From Acidimicrobiaceae bacterium (lineage in GTDB: Bacteria; Actinomycetota; Acidimicrobiia; Acidimicrobiales; RAAP-2), in assembly GCA_003164275.1 (NCBI GenBank), contig PLSY01000242.1, forward strand, positions 1 through 28,282: DNA of 28,282 nt, given 5' to 3'. The translations under genes were made by a program, and so were the position numbers. Shown here one piece after another: positions 6,266 through 13,030 of this stretch; within the stretch, counting starts at the first letter, position 1, and every line of letters starts with the position of its first letter. Below the pieces are notes generated by a model. The model was not told the origin of the DNA and made no database searches. It saw only the letters and a list, made by a program, of their open reading frames with translations.

Positions 6266-8104
6266 ATGACCCCTTGGATCCGTTCGACCCACCACGCCCG
6301 GCTCCGTCACTCCGGGACCCTTGCCGCCGTCGGAACCGCCTTGGCCGCCCTGTTCGTCGTTCTCGCTCTGTCGACATCGGGACTGAGTACGACTCCCCCA
6401 ACACGCACATCCGGACATCTGATCGCCGTCGTCGGCTCATCGGCGCCGGTCGTGCGCGTCTCGGGCAATCGTCTCGTCGATGGCAGCGGAGAACCCATCC
6501 GTTTGCTCGGCGTCAACCATTCCGGGTCGGAGTACGAGTGCATCCAGGGAAGGGGATTCTTCGATCCCTCCAATACAGACTCGCCAGCCATGATCGATGC
6601 CATGAAGAGCTGGAACATCAATACCGTCAGGGTCACGCTGAATGAGGACTGCTGGCTAGGCATCAACATGTCGGTCCCGCAGTACGGCGGAGCGAACTAC
6701 CGAGCGGCCATCACGCAGTACGTTCAGGATCTCAACTCAGCCGGCCTGGCCGTGATATTGACCCTTCAGTGGAGCGCTCCAGGAAGCCAAGCCGCCACTA
6801 GCCAGTCGGACATGGCTGACGAGGACCACTCCCCCGCTTTCTGGTCCTCAGTTGCCAGCACCTTCAAGGACAGTCCCGGCGTCCTCTTCGACCTGTTCAG
6901 CGAGCCGCACGACCTCACCTGGCCTTGCATCGTCAATGGCTGCACGAGTGGCGGCGTGCAGTACGCCGGCTACGACCAGTTAATCGGTTCCGTTCGAGCC
7001 GCCGGCGCCTCCAACGTCGTGATGGTCGCTGGGCTCGATTGGGCTGGTGACCCCTCCGGCACTTTTACCGGCCCGGGAGGCTACCCGACCGACATTCCTT
7101 CTGACCCCATGGGACAACTGGCGGTCTCAGTCCACGTATATAGCGACAAGTACGAGAACTCTCCCACCCAGTGGAACCAGTGGCTGCCCATTGCTCAACG
7201 CGTGCCACTCATCACTGGGGAGTTCGGGGAGTTCGACTGCGGGACGAGTTTCGTTAACTCGTACATGACTTGGGCCGACGCCAACGGTGTCTCGTATCTG
7301 GGCTGGACTTTCAACGCCGGAAGCGGATGGACGTGTTCGGGTGGGCCTTCGTTGATTACCGACGATAACGGTGACCCGACTGCCTACGGATCTGGCCTCA
7401 AGAATCACCTGGCCAGCATCGGTGATCAGGCCATTGCCGGGAACACAGCGAAGACGGTCCCCTCTGGCGTGAGCGGCAGGGCAGACGCCCTACTACCGAC
7501 GGCCACTGGAAAGGGCTACTACGAGACCACATCGACCGGCGACGTCGAGCCGTTCGGCGATGCCGTCTTCTATGGATCGATGGCGGGAGCCAATCTGAAC
7601 CAGCCGATTGTCGGATCGGCCCGGACGCCAGACGGCAAGGGCTATTGGCTCGTGGCGTCCGATGGCGGGGTGTTCAGCTTCGGCGATGCCGTCTTCTATG
7701 GTTCGACGGGAGCCATGCATCTCAACCGACCGGTGGTTGCCATCGCTGCCACCCCAGACGGGTTGGGATACTGGGAGATCGCAGCCGACGGTGGCGTGTT
7801 CTCATATGGCGATGCGGCCTTTCACGGTTCCACAGGAGACATGCATGTGAATGCACCCATCGTCAGCGCTGCGTCTACTTCAGACGGCATGGGCTACTGG
7901 CTGGTGGCGTCTGACGGGGGCATCTTCTCGTTCGGAGACGCCAGGTTCTTTGGATCGACGGGAGCCATCCACCTGAACCAACCGGTCACAGCGATGGCCC
8001 TGACACCTGATGGCGGTGGGTACTGGCTGATCGCTGCCGACGGAGGCATCTTCTGCTTCGGCGATGCCGCCTTCGAAGGATCGATCCCCGGGATGTCGAT
8101 ATAG
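6266..8104 (+). CDS. secreted GH5-family endoglucanase-like enzyme with C-terminal repeats
   Basis: A 612-residue secreted enzyme. A signal sequence or anchor spans about residues 15-40. The GH5 barrel (about 60-385) shows RLLGVNHSGSEYE, TVRVTLNEDCW (Arg122), acid/base Glu213 in LFDLFSEPHDL, catalytic His290/Tyr292 in SVHVYS, nucleophile Glu319 in LITGEFGEFDC and GWTFN (Trp348). Residues 417-612 hold four 42-residue repeats plus a partial fifth, each like GYWLVASDGGVFSFGDA. I know this repeat from secreted acidimicrobial proteins, probably for surface or glycan attachment. The Asn normally preceding the acid/base Glu in GH5 enzymes is Ser212 here. Start: ATG at 6266 with a weak ribosome site. 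It lies 147 nt after the GH51-like gene and is followed by hairpin copy C. A decayed paralogue lies at 962-1439. Substrate (beta-glucan, mannan or other) unknown. Confidence 0.9.
   Translation: MTPWIRSTHHARLRHSGTLAAVGTALAALFVVLALSTSGLSTTPPTRTSGHLIAVVGSSAPVVRVSGNRLVDGSGEPIRLLGVNHSGSEYECIQGRGFFDPSNTDSPAMIDAMKSWNINTVRVTLNEDCWLGINMSVPQYGGANYRAAITQYVQDLNSAGLAVILTLQWSAPGSQAATSQSDMADEDHSPAFWSSVASTFKDSPGVLFDLFSEPHDLTWPCIVNGCTSGGVQYAGYDQLIGSVRAAGASNVVMVAGLDWAGDPSGTFTGPGGYPTDIPSDPMGQLAVSVHVYSDKYENSPTQWNQWLPIAQRVPLITGEFGEFDCGTSFVNSYMTWADANGVSYLGWTFNAGSGWTCSGGPSLITDDNGDPTAYGSGLKNHLASIGDQAIAGNTAKTVPSGVSGRADALLPTATGKGYYETTSTGDVEPFGDAVFYGSMAGANLNQPIVGSARTPDGKGYWLVASDGGVFSFGDAVFYGSTGAMHLNRPVVAIAATPDGLGYWEIAADGGVFSYGDAAFHGSTGDMHVNAPIVSAASTSDGMGYWLVASDGGIFSFGDARFFGSTGAIHLNQPVTAMALTPDGGGYWLIAADGGIFCFGDAAFEGSIPGMSI
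7514..8101 (+). repeat. 126-nt tandem coding repeats of the GH5 protein
   Basis: In-frame units begin at protein residues 417, 459, 501, 543 and 585 (the last is partial). Shared positions are GYW, DGG-F, FGDA, F-GSTG, H-N-P and TPDG. The first unit is the most diverged (GYYETTSTGDVEPFGDAVF), and the middle units are most alike at DNA level, pointing to repeat turnover by recombination. Confidence 0.9.
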
Positions 8105-8450
8105 CGCAAGCAACTGCCGGCTCGTTGATGGCGAAGCCCCATTTGCCGACAGCGATGGGTCGGGTAGTCAGCTAACGGAGCTGAGTGTCTCCCCACCGCC
8201 TCGTAACGGCCGGTCAGAGGGGGTAGGCCGGTGGGCAACAAGTCTCGCCTGGCATGGCTCGCACGGGCGATCAGTTGACTTCCCAGTCCGTCGAAAAGCC
8301 GACCGGGCTGACGGGAAGAAGCTCAGCGAAATCGGTGACCGCGTCGAGACCCTGACGTAATACCCATCGTCCATGGGATCGTCCCTTTACCGGTTGGGTG
8401 AATCGACCTATCGTCCAGAATCCCAGGCGAACGACGGATTGAGGACATCT
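8105..8450. other. gene-free stretch holding hairpin copy C
   Basis: No coding sequence is supported. It contains element C (8168-8184) and a longer inverted repeat CCCACCG (8192-8198) / CGGTGGG (8229-8235). The end carries the ribosome site for the small ORF at 8451. Confidence 0.5.
8168..8184 (+). repeat. intergenic hairpin element, copy C
   Basis: TCAGCT-AACGG-AGCTGA: perfect 6-bp stem, the best match to the family consensus, 63 nt after the GH5 stop codon. Its position relative to the stop parallels copy A behind the GH5 relic. Confidence 0.85.
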
Positions 8451-8534
8451 ATGGGAGCAGCATCAGAGCCAATCGGCGTGATACTGACGGATCTTCGCCG
8501 GATAGCAGGAAAAACGTCAGCGGATCTGCTGTGA
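8451..8534 (+). CDS. 27-residue small ORF coupled to the VOC gene
   Basis: An ATG at 8451 follows a well-placed GAGGA site (about 7 nt spacing) and opens a 27-codon frame, beginning MGAASEPIGVILTDLRR and ending SADLL. Its TGA overlaps the GTG of the VOC gene by 4 nt (GTGA), the arrangement of translationally coupled genes. I do not recognise the peptide. It may be a leader that sets VOC translation, a small partner protein, or the remnant of a longer upstream gene. The combination of ribosome site and exact overlap argues against chance; function is open. Confidence 0.55.
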   Translation: MGAASEPIGVILTDLRRIAGKTSADLL

Positions 8535-9439
8535 CGCGGTTTTCCCACGTCGTCGTGAATGTATCGGACCTCGAACGTTCAGTGGCGTTCTACACGAAGG
8601 TGACGCCTCTACGCCGCAGTGCCAGGACGACGGCCCCACAACAACCCTTTCGGTCGTTGAACATTCCTGAAGGCCGTTTCGATGGGTGGCTTCTACGCGA
8701 CCCCACTGGAGTGGGAGGGCCAGCAGTCCATCTCGTGGAGTGGCAATCGCCCAGACCAATCGGATCGACCTATGACAGTTTCTGGCATGTCGGATTCTTC
8801 CGAATCTGCTTCCAGGCGACCGACATGGCAGCTCTGTACAGAGAGGTATTGGAGCTCGGAGGTGAGCCATTCACCGAGCTCGTGATGCCAGAGGGGGAAA
8901 ACGTGACTGGGCGCCCCGCATTCTCTGTACCTGACCCTGACGGCGTCGTCCTGCAAAACGTCACCCTTCCTGGAGCTCGGAGGCTCTTTCATACCGCCCT
9001 GCACTGCTCCGATCTGACTGCTTCGAGCGCCTTCTTCGAACTCCTGGGCCTCCACCGCTACCTTGAGGCACGGACGGACGTACCGGTGACAAACCATTTC
9101 GGTCGGGGCCAAGAACCGTCAACGTTTGAGGCTGCCTTCTTCGAGGGAGTCGACGACCCCTCGCCCGATGATTCCCCGGTATTCAGCCTTGATCTCTGTC
9201 AATGGACCAGGCCGAAAGCGACAGGAAGGCCCTACGCGAATCAGAATAATGTTGGCATCGCTCGCCTGGGAGTGGCGGTTGATGACCTGGCCGGTGTTCG
9301 ATCCAACCTGATGGAGCACGGATTCAGGGTCAGCCAGCCCGAAGTACGGAATTTCGGGACCGAAGTGGGAGTTCGCACCGTTGCGGTTGCGCGTGATCCA
9401 GACGGCGCGTGCATTGAGCTTGTCGATCACCCACTTTGA
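8531..9439 (+). CDS. two-domain VOC (glyoxalase/extradiol dioxygenase fold) protein
   Basis: A 302-residue protein with two vicinal-oxygen-chelate domains. The first (about 1-147) opens FSHVVVNVSDLERSVAFY, with His5 as likely metal ligand, carries VHLVEW mid-domain and ends SVPDPDGVVLQNV. The second (about 150-302) opens LFHTALHCSDLTASSAFFELL and ends ARDPDGACIELVDHP, whose Glu is the usual last ligand. Such proteins are metal-dependent dioxygenases, isomerases, epimerases or lyases acting on small molecules. Start: GTG at 8531, coupled to the small ORF. Downstream come a strong hairpin (9530-9557) and an enoyl-CoA hydratase gene on the same strand. With the second VOC protein, Rieske oxygenase and TauD protein nearby it suggests catabolic or tailoring chemistry; substrate unknown. 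Confidence 0.85.
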   Translation: MTRFSHVVVNVSDLERSVAFYTKVTPLRRSARTTAPQQPFRSLNIPEGRFDGWLLRDPTGVGGPAVHLVEWQSPRPIGSTYDSFWHVGFFRICFQATDMAALYREVLELGGEPFTELVMPEGENVTGRPAFSVPDPDGVVLQNVTLPGARRLFHTALHCSDLTASSAFFELLGLHRYLEARTDVPVTNHFGRGQEPSTFEAAFFEGVDDPSPDDSPVFSLDLCQWTRPKATGRPYANQNNVGIARLGVAVDDLAGVRSNLMEHGFRVSQPEVRNFGTEVGVRTVAVARDPDGACIELVDHPL

Positions 9440-9529
9440 CGGACCCGCCTTTGCTGGTCGTCTGGGTGGGCGAGTTGTCTTGGGTATCCGCCTGTACCCG
9501 ACTCTGGGTCTCGCTCCTTACCTCCACGA

Positions 9530-9557
9530 TCTGAGGAAAGCCTGTCCTTTCCTCAGA
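9530..9557. terminator. perfect 11-bp hairpin downstream of the VOC gene
   Basis: TCTGAGGAAAG (9530-9540), loop CCTGTC, CTTTCCTCAGA (9547-9557). This is the longest perfect stem I found in the window. It lies about 90 nt after the VOC stop without a U-tract. A terminator or mRNA-stabilising role is inferred from position. Confidence 0.55.
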
Positions 9558-9655
9558 GTCTGGCCATATGGATCCATCTCTGAAGGGGTCTGAGCTAGCG
9601 CTGAGGCGGAAACAGAACCGAGCTGCTCCCCTCCCCAGCCGTGTCTGCAGGGTGC

Positions 9656-9682
9656 GGTCATCAGCCTGTGGAGGTGATGACC
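9656..9682. repeat. perfect 8-bp hairpin, possible diverged relative of the hairpin family
   Basis: GGTCATCA (9656-9663), 11-nt loop, TGATGACC (9675-9682). The arms share CATCA/TGATG with element copy B and the position is again 3' of a gene, but the loop is unlike AACRG. Kinship is uncertain. Confidence 0.4.
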
Positions 9683-9947
9683 AACCTGGCTGCTCAACCC
9701 CCTGCATCGCAACCACTGTCGGCGGCCGCAGCGATTACTTAGGAATGGGCTGCCTCAGGCACGGACCTTGACCACCCTCTCCCCCGCCGAATTGCAGAAC
9801 ACGGCACTGACACTCTGCCGTCTGGGTCTGGTAGTCCGTCCTCACCGTGCCTCCTACGGATGCATCGGGCTTCAGCAAATGACACGGCCGAGCCAAGCCG
9901 CGTTAGCTTGTTGGCAATCGGCAGAGAGCCAAATATTGCGAGGCACA

Positions 9948-10712
9948 GTGAGCGATTTTCGAGATAGTCCGGTCGTCGAGCACGAAACCGGAGACATCAA
10001 GGTCAATCTCAGGGATCGCATCGTCCTCATCACGATTGACCGCCCCTCAAAACGAAATGCGCTTACTCAGGCGATGTACGGAACGATGGCCGATGCACTG
10101 GTCCAGGCCGACTCCGACCAGCGCATCGGCGCCGTTGTCCTCACCGGTGTGAATGACGTCTTCACCGCGGGGAACGACCTCGCTGACTTCGTCTCCGGGG
10201 GGAGCCTTGACGAGACTCTGCGCTTCTTGGATGCCATCGCCTCGGTGCATGTGCCGGTGGTCGCAGCGGTGAATGGCCTAGGCGTCGGCGTCGGCCTGAC
10301 TCTTCTGCTCCACTGCGATCTCGTCTACATCGAGCCCACGGCAGACCTATCAGCCCCGTTTGTCGGGCTGGGCCTGGTACCGGAGGCGGCGTCGAGTTTG
10401 CTCCTTCCACGCGTCGTCGGTGAACGCCGTGCCGCAGACCTCATTCTCACTGGCCGGCACCTGTCCGGCTCCTTGGCAGCTGAATGGGGCTTGGCAAATG
10501 CCGCCGTAAGTCCAGCTCTCGAGTCCGCCCTGGCGGCTGCAGAAAAGCTGGCCAGCCAACCTCCACGCGCCTGCCGTGCCTCAAAGGCACTCCTGCGGTC
10601 GGAAGAGCAGACCATCCACGGTCGCATGGCCGAGGAGATGTCAGAATTTCGTGGAGCGCTGGGTGGTCCCGAGTTCGCAGCTGTCATCGCCAGTCGAAAC
10701 GCTCGGCACTGA
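9948..10712 (+). CDS. enoyl-CoA hydratase/isomerase family protein
   Basis: A 254-residue crotonase-fold enzyme acting on acyl-CoA thioesters. Visible are ITIDRPSKRNALT (about 29-40, first oxyanion-hole strand), FTAGNDLADF (72-81), VVAAVNGLGVGVGLTLL (second oxyanion element) and LGLVPEAASSLLLPRVVG. The Glu in PEAASS (about residue 146) sits where delta3,delta2-enoyl-CoA isomerases keep their base, so isomerase activity is at least as likely as hydration. Start: the GTG at 9948 gives the normal family length and has GAGG a few nt upstream. The frame could extend to 9879 or 9768, but that segment does not look like protein. It probably belongs functionally with the oxygenase cluster; the CoA substrate is unknown. 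Confidence 0.9.
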   Translation: MSDFRDSPVVEHETGDIKVNLRDRIVLITIDRPSKRNALTQAMYGTMADALVQADSDQRIGAVVLTGVNDVFTAGNDLADFVSGGSLDETLRFLDAIASVHVPVVAAVNGLGVGVGLTLLLHCDLVYIEPTADLSAPFVGLGLVPEAASSLLLPRVVGERRAADLILTGRHLSGSLAAEWGLANAAVSPALESALAAAEKLASQPPRACRASKALLRSEEQTIHGRMAEEMSEFRGALGGPEFAAVIASRNARH

Positions 10713-10797
10713 AGCTGACGGGTCTGTGCCATTGAGCCGCACGACATCGCCTGCGGCACTGGGTTCTTGACTCAGCACCTCCGGGGTTTCGTCGTAG

Positions 10798-11199
10798 GGC
10801 TCGACCAAAGTCAGTCGGCCGACCCCTGTGCGGTCTCTGCTCCAACTGCAGCTTTGGCAAATGGCAATCCTGCACACGGTCGGGGCTGTTAGCTCCGTGT
10901 ACCTCGATGAGAGCGATCCGGATCTCCTCGTCGAATACGGAGAGCGACTCGGGAACCGCGCCGTCTTCAAACGCCTCGGATTCGTCGCCGAGGCGCTTGA
11001 CATCGGAGGGCGCGACTTCATTGCTGCATGCCAGGATCGGCTCTCCGCTGGCATCGCATCGCTCGACCCGGACGGGCCAGATGGAGGGCGACGGGTCATG
11101 CGGTGGGGACTCTTTGCGAACGTGACGATTGTCCGTAAGGTGCGTCATGATCACGCAGGGCGAACTCTTGGCCCTGCGGGCAGAGTGGTCGCTCGATGA
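10798..11199 (+). pseudogene. C-terminal fragment of an AbiEi-type antitoxin gene
   Basis: The frame from 10798 to the TGA at 11197 encodes only the C-terminal half of an AbiEi-like antitoxin/regulator. The recognisable part is LLVEYGERLGNRAVFKRLGF, then AEALDIGG, CQDRLSAGIASLDPDGPDGG and MRWGLFANVTI, the usual end of these roughly 200-280-residue proteins. The N-terminal winged-helix part is missing, and in-frame stops lie just upstream (TAG at 10795). The start of an AbiEii-like gene follows at 11147. In the intact type IV system AbiEi represses the operon and counters the AbiEii nucleotidyltransferase toxin. The antiparallel reading frame on the minus strand is a shadow. Family call rests on remembered similarity. 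Confidence 0.68.
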
Positions 11200-11209
11200 A
11201 CCACGTTGA
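11147..11209 (+). pseudogene. N-terminal stub of an AbiEii-type nucleotidyltransferase toxin gene
   Basis: ATG at 11147 opens MITQGELLALRAEWSLDEPR and then TGA (11207-11209). AbiEii toxins typically begin MITxxELLxxAxEWGLxxDVVEKDY, so the match breaks off just where VVEKDY should follow. Order and spacing behind the AbiEi fragment are as in intact modules. The remainder of an AbiEii gene, also on the plus strand, lies 16.5 kb away at 27710-28235. Confidence 0.6.
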
Positions 11210-11326
11210 CAGGGGCACGCCCTTTGCTGACGTGTGGCAAACAGCGTCCCTGGTTGCTCATAGTCAGGCGCTGTGAGCGTTCCAAGGACACTGCGCGGGG
11301 CAACCGATTGATCTTGGACCCACGGA

Positions 11327-11342
11327 CATCAGTAGAGCTGAG
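11327..11342 (+). repeat. damaged hairpin element, copy G
   Basis: CATCAG-TAGAGCTGAG equals copy D (CATCAGCTAATAGAGCTG) with CTAA deleted, so the stem is broken. It lies about 90 nt past the 3' end of the Rieske gene (which is on the other strand) and 118 nt past the abiE relic. Confidence 0.5.
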
Positions 11343-11429
11343 GCCTTTTGTCTGCCTTGGAGAACGCCACGCTATTCCCACTTGGACGGCAGGCCTATCG
11401 ACCAGCAACGGCGCGTGGCCGCCGCGGGC

Positions 11430-12713
11430 TCAGACCCGCACGGCGGGTTTCGGTACGTCCGGTGACGGGAGGACGGTATCGACGGGTAAAGCGTCGCGGT
11501 GATCGATTCCCGGGGCGGTGCCCACAACAGGCCGGCCGGCGTCCATATCTTCGATCGCTTCGAGCAGTAGGCGACGGGCGTGGATGATCGCAACATCGCT
11601 GCTGGAGAGATGTTCGCTTGTGCGATCAACGATGGGACCCATGCTCGCCTGGGTGGCCATGTCCTCCTGCAACAAGTTTCCGGTGAATCCGCTGAAGTGG
11701 CCGTCCTGCATCGCCTCCCGGTTCTGGCCGTAGTTCTCGTCTCGCGAACCCGAGAACCCTCCGTAGTTGAATGGGTCATACCCCCGGTCGCCTACGAGCT
11801 GGCGCGTGAAGTCAGGCAGGTGAACACCGTCGTGGATGTCCTTGTCCGCGAAGGCACCGTGGAACAGGTTGTGATGGGTGTCATCGGTGGGTGATGCGAT
11901 AAAGATGGCGTTTGGCTCTCCGGACGACCCGGGCACGAGGGAAACGAACGGCGCTATCCAGGTGGTGGTGCGGAAATAGGTCCTACCGTCAGGGAGCGGG
12001 CGGAGGGCAGTTGCGTCGAGGCCGTAGTCGGTGCGCTCGACGTCATAACGCGGTGCCAACGCCTCGAGCGTATTGGACAGCGTCCGCGACCCACTGTTGC
12101 CTGCCCACTTAGCGACGTAGGACTCGTGCAGAGTTCCCACATGGGCGCTGTCGAGCGACGCCTCGACACCCTGCAGCCAGTTGCAATACGCCTTTGTCAC
12201 GGTCATCCAAACCTGGTGCTCTCCGAGCAGAGTGAACGGCAGCTCCGGGAAAATGGGGGCGGGCCTCGATCCCAGCCACACCCACACGATCCCGCCACCC
12301 TCGTGCACCGGAAAATGCGTGACGGGGACCTTTGCGGCGAACGCCTCAGGGTTTGGAGTGTGAGTTGGGACCTCGGCAACGAAGCCGGCGACGTCGATCT
12401 TCCACCCGTGAAAAATGCAGCGAAGCCCGCAGTCCTGATTCTGTGCGAGCACGAGCGAGCAGCCACGGTGCGGGCAGCCCTCGGCGAAAAACCCGACACG
12501 GCCGTCCGTCGCGCGGAAGGCAACGTGATCAGTGCCGAGAAGGCGGACTCGCAACGGGGCACCGTCGGCTACCAGTTGGGCGGACAGGACCGCTGGTATC
12601 CAGTAGTTCCGCATCAGGCGCCCCATTGGGGCGTCACCCTCTACCCTGGTTAGCCGCTCGTTCTGCTCGTAGGTCAGCACGGTATCCCCCCTTGCGGCCA
12701 CGGTGAGCGACAT
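11430..12713 (-). CDS. Rieske non-haem iron oxygenase, large subunit
   Basis: A 427-residue terminal oxygenase that would hydroxylate, dihydroxylate or demethylate an aromatic or other ring substrate using electrons from a separate reductase. The N-terminal Rieske domain has EGCPHRGCSL and CIFHGWKID, giving 2Fe-2S ligands Cys80, His82, Cys99 and His102. The catalytic domain has NWLQGVEASLDSAHVGTLHE, with Asn178, bridging Asp188 and iron ligands His191 and His196. It most resembles the phthalate 4,5-dioxygenase-type branch. Start: ATG at 12713; an in-frame GTG two codons upstream is equally possible and both have weak ribosome sites. No ferredoxin or reductase gene is in the window, so electron partners must lie elsewhere. 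It is the last gene of the minus-strand cluster, 318 nt after the sulfotransferase. Confidence 0.93.
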   Translation of the reverse strand: MSLTVAARGDTVLTYEQNERLTRVEGDAPMGRLMRNYWIPAVLSAQLVADGAPLRVRLLGTDHVAFRATDGRVGFFAEGCPHRGCSLVLAQNQDCGLRCIFHGWKIDVAGFVAEVPTHTPNPEAFAAKVPVTHFPVHEGGGIVWVWLGSRPAPIFPELPFTLLGEHQVWMTVTKAYCNWLQGVEASLDSAHVGTLHESYVAKWAGNSGSRTLSNTLEALAPRYDVERTDYGLDATALRPLPDGRTYFRTTTWIAPFVSLVPGSSGEPNAIFIASPTDDTHHNLFHGAFADKDIHDGVHLPDFTRQLVGDRGYDPFNYGGFSGSRDENYGQNREAMQDGHFSGFTGNLLQEDMATQASMGPIVDRTSEHLSSSDVAIIHARRLLLEAIEDMDAGRPVVGTAPGIDHRDALPVDTVLPSPDVPKPAVRV

Positions 12714-12802
12714 CGCCACTTGGCCTGAGGCTGAGAATAACGGATGCAGGCCCCTTGGGCACAGGTCCTGGCTCGGATGTGGCGGCGTGCCCTGGGACTC
12801 AC

Positions 12803-12825
12803 TTCACGAGTGTTGAATCCGTGAA
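12803..12825 (-). promoter_or_regulatory. possible operator upstream of the Rieske gene
   Basis: TTCACG, 11-nt spacer, CGTGAA: perfect inverted repeat about 90-110 nt upstream of the Rieske start. No promoter hexamers are convincingly placed beside it. Confidence 0.3.
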
Positions 12826-12930
12826 ACCCACGTCAGGCAATTGGGAGTGCGTTCCTCGTAGCCATCGTTGCGTCGGGTATCGCCGCGCAGGAGCTGTCCC
12901 CCGGCGATGTCGGGATGCAGCCCCAATAGT

Positions 12931-12943
12931 TTGCACCGTGCAA
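12931..12943. repeat. 13-bp palindrome abutting hairpin copy D
   Basis: TTGCAC-C-GTGCAA is perfect apart from the central base and is immediately followed by element D with no gap. It may be a regulator-binding site or part of a compound cruciform. Confidence 0.5.
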
Positions 12944-12966
12944 CCATCAGCTAATAGAGCTGGTGG
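12944..12966 (+). repeat. intergenic hairpin element, copy D
   Basis: CCATCAGCT-AATAG-AGCTGGTGG: 9-bp stem with one G-T pair, the longest stem in the family. It lies 65 nt past the 3' end of the sulfotransferase gene, which is on the minus strand, yet it keeps the plus-strand loop orientation. Confidence 0.8.
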
Positions 12967-13030
12967 CCAGCCATTAGGTTCGCGCCGACCGATTCCAGGG
13001 CCTTCATCTGATCCGCCCGTGTCGGAAGGC

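Larger units (their letters stand above)
9440..9947. other. gene-free stretch with two hairpins
   Basis: An open frame runs through the last 180 nt into the hydratase, but its translation looks non-coding and lacks family similarity, so I treat it as leader. The notable contents are hairpins at 9530-9557 and 9656-9682. Confidence 0.5.
12720..13030. other. gap between sulfotransferase and Rieske genes
   Basis: No gene seen. It contains an operator-like repeat (12803-12825) on the Rieske side and, on the sulfotransferase side, a 13-bp palindrome joined directly to hairpin copy D. A separate Rieske promoter is plausible. Confidence 0.45.

Noticed and set aside
1477..8184. Hairpin repeats as the end of c-di-AMP (ydaO) riboswitches, which contain CAGCTAAC
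   Set aside because: Only this 8-mer matches. The preceding conserved riboswitch segments are missing, and the copies lie behind genes rather than before them.
10684..11154. 156-residue minus-strand frame
   Set aside because: Low-complexity shadow of the AbiEi fragment on the plus strand, which shows family similarity.
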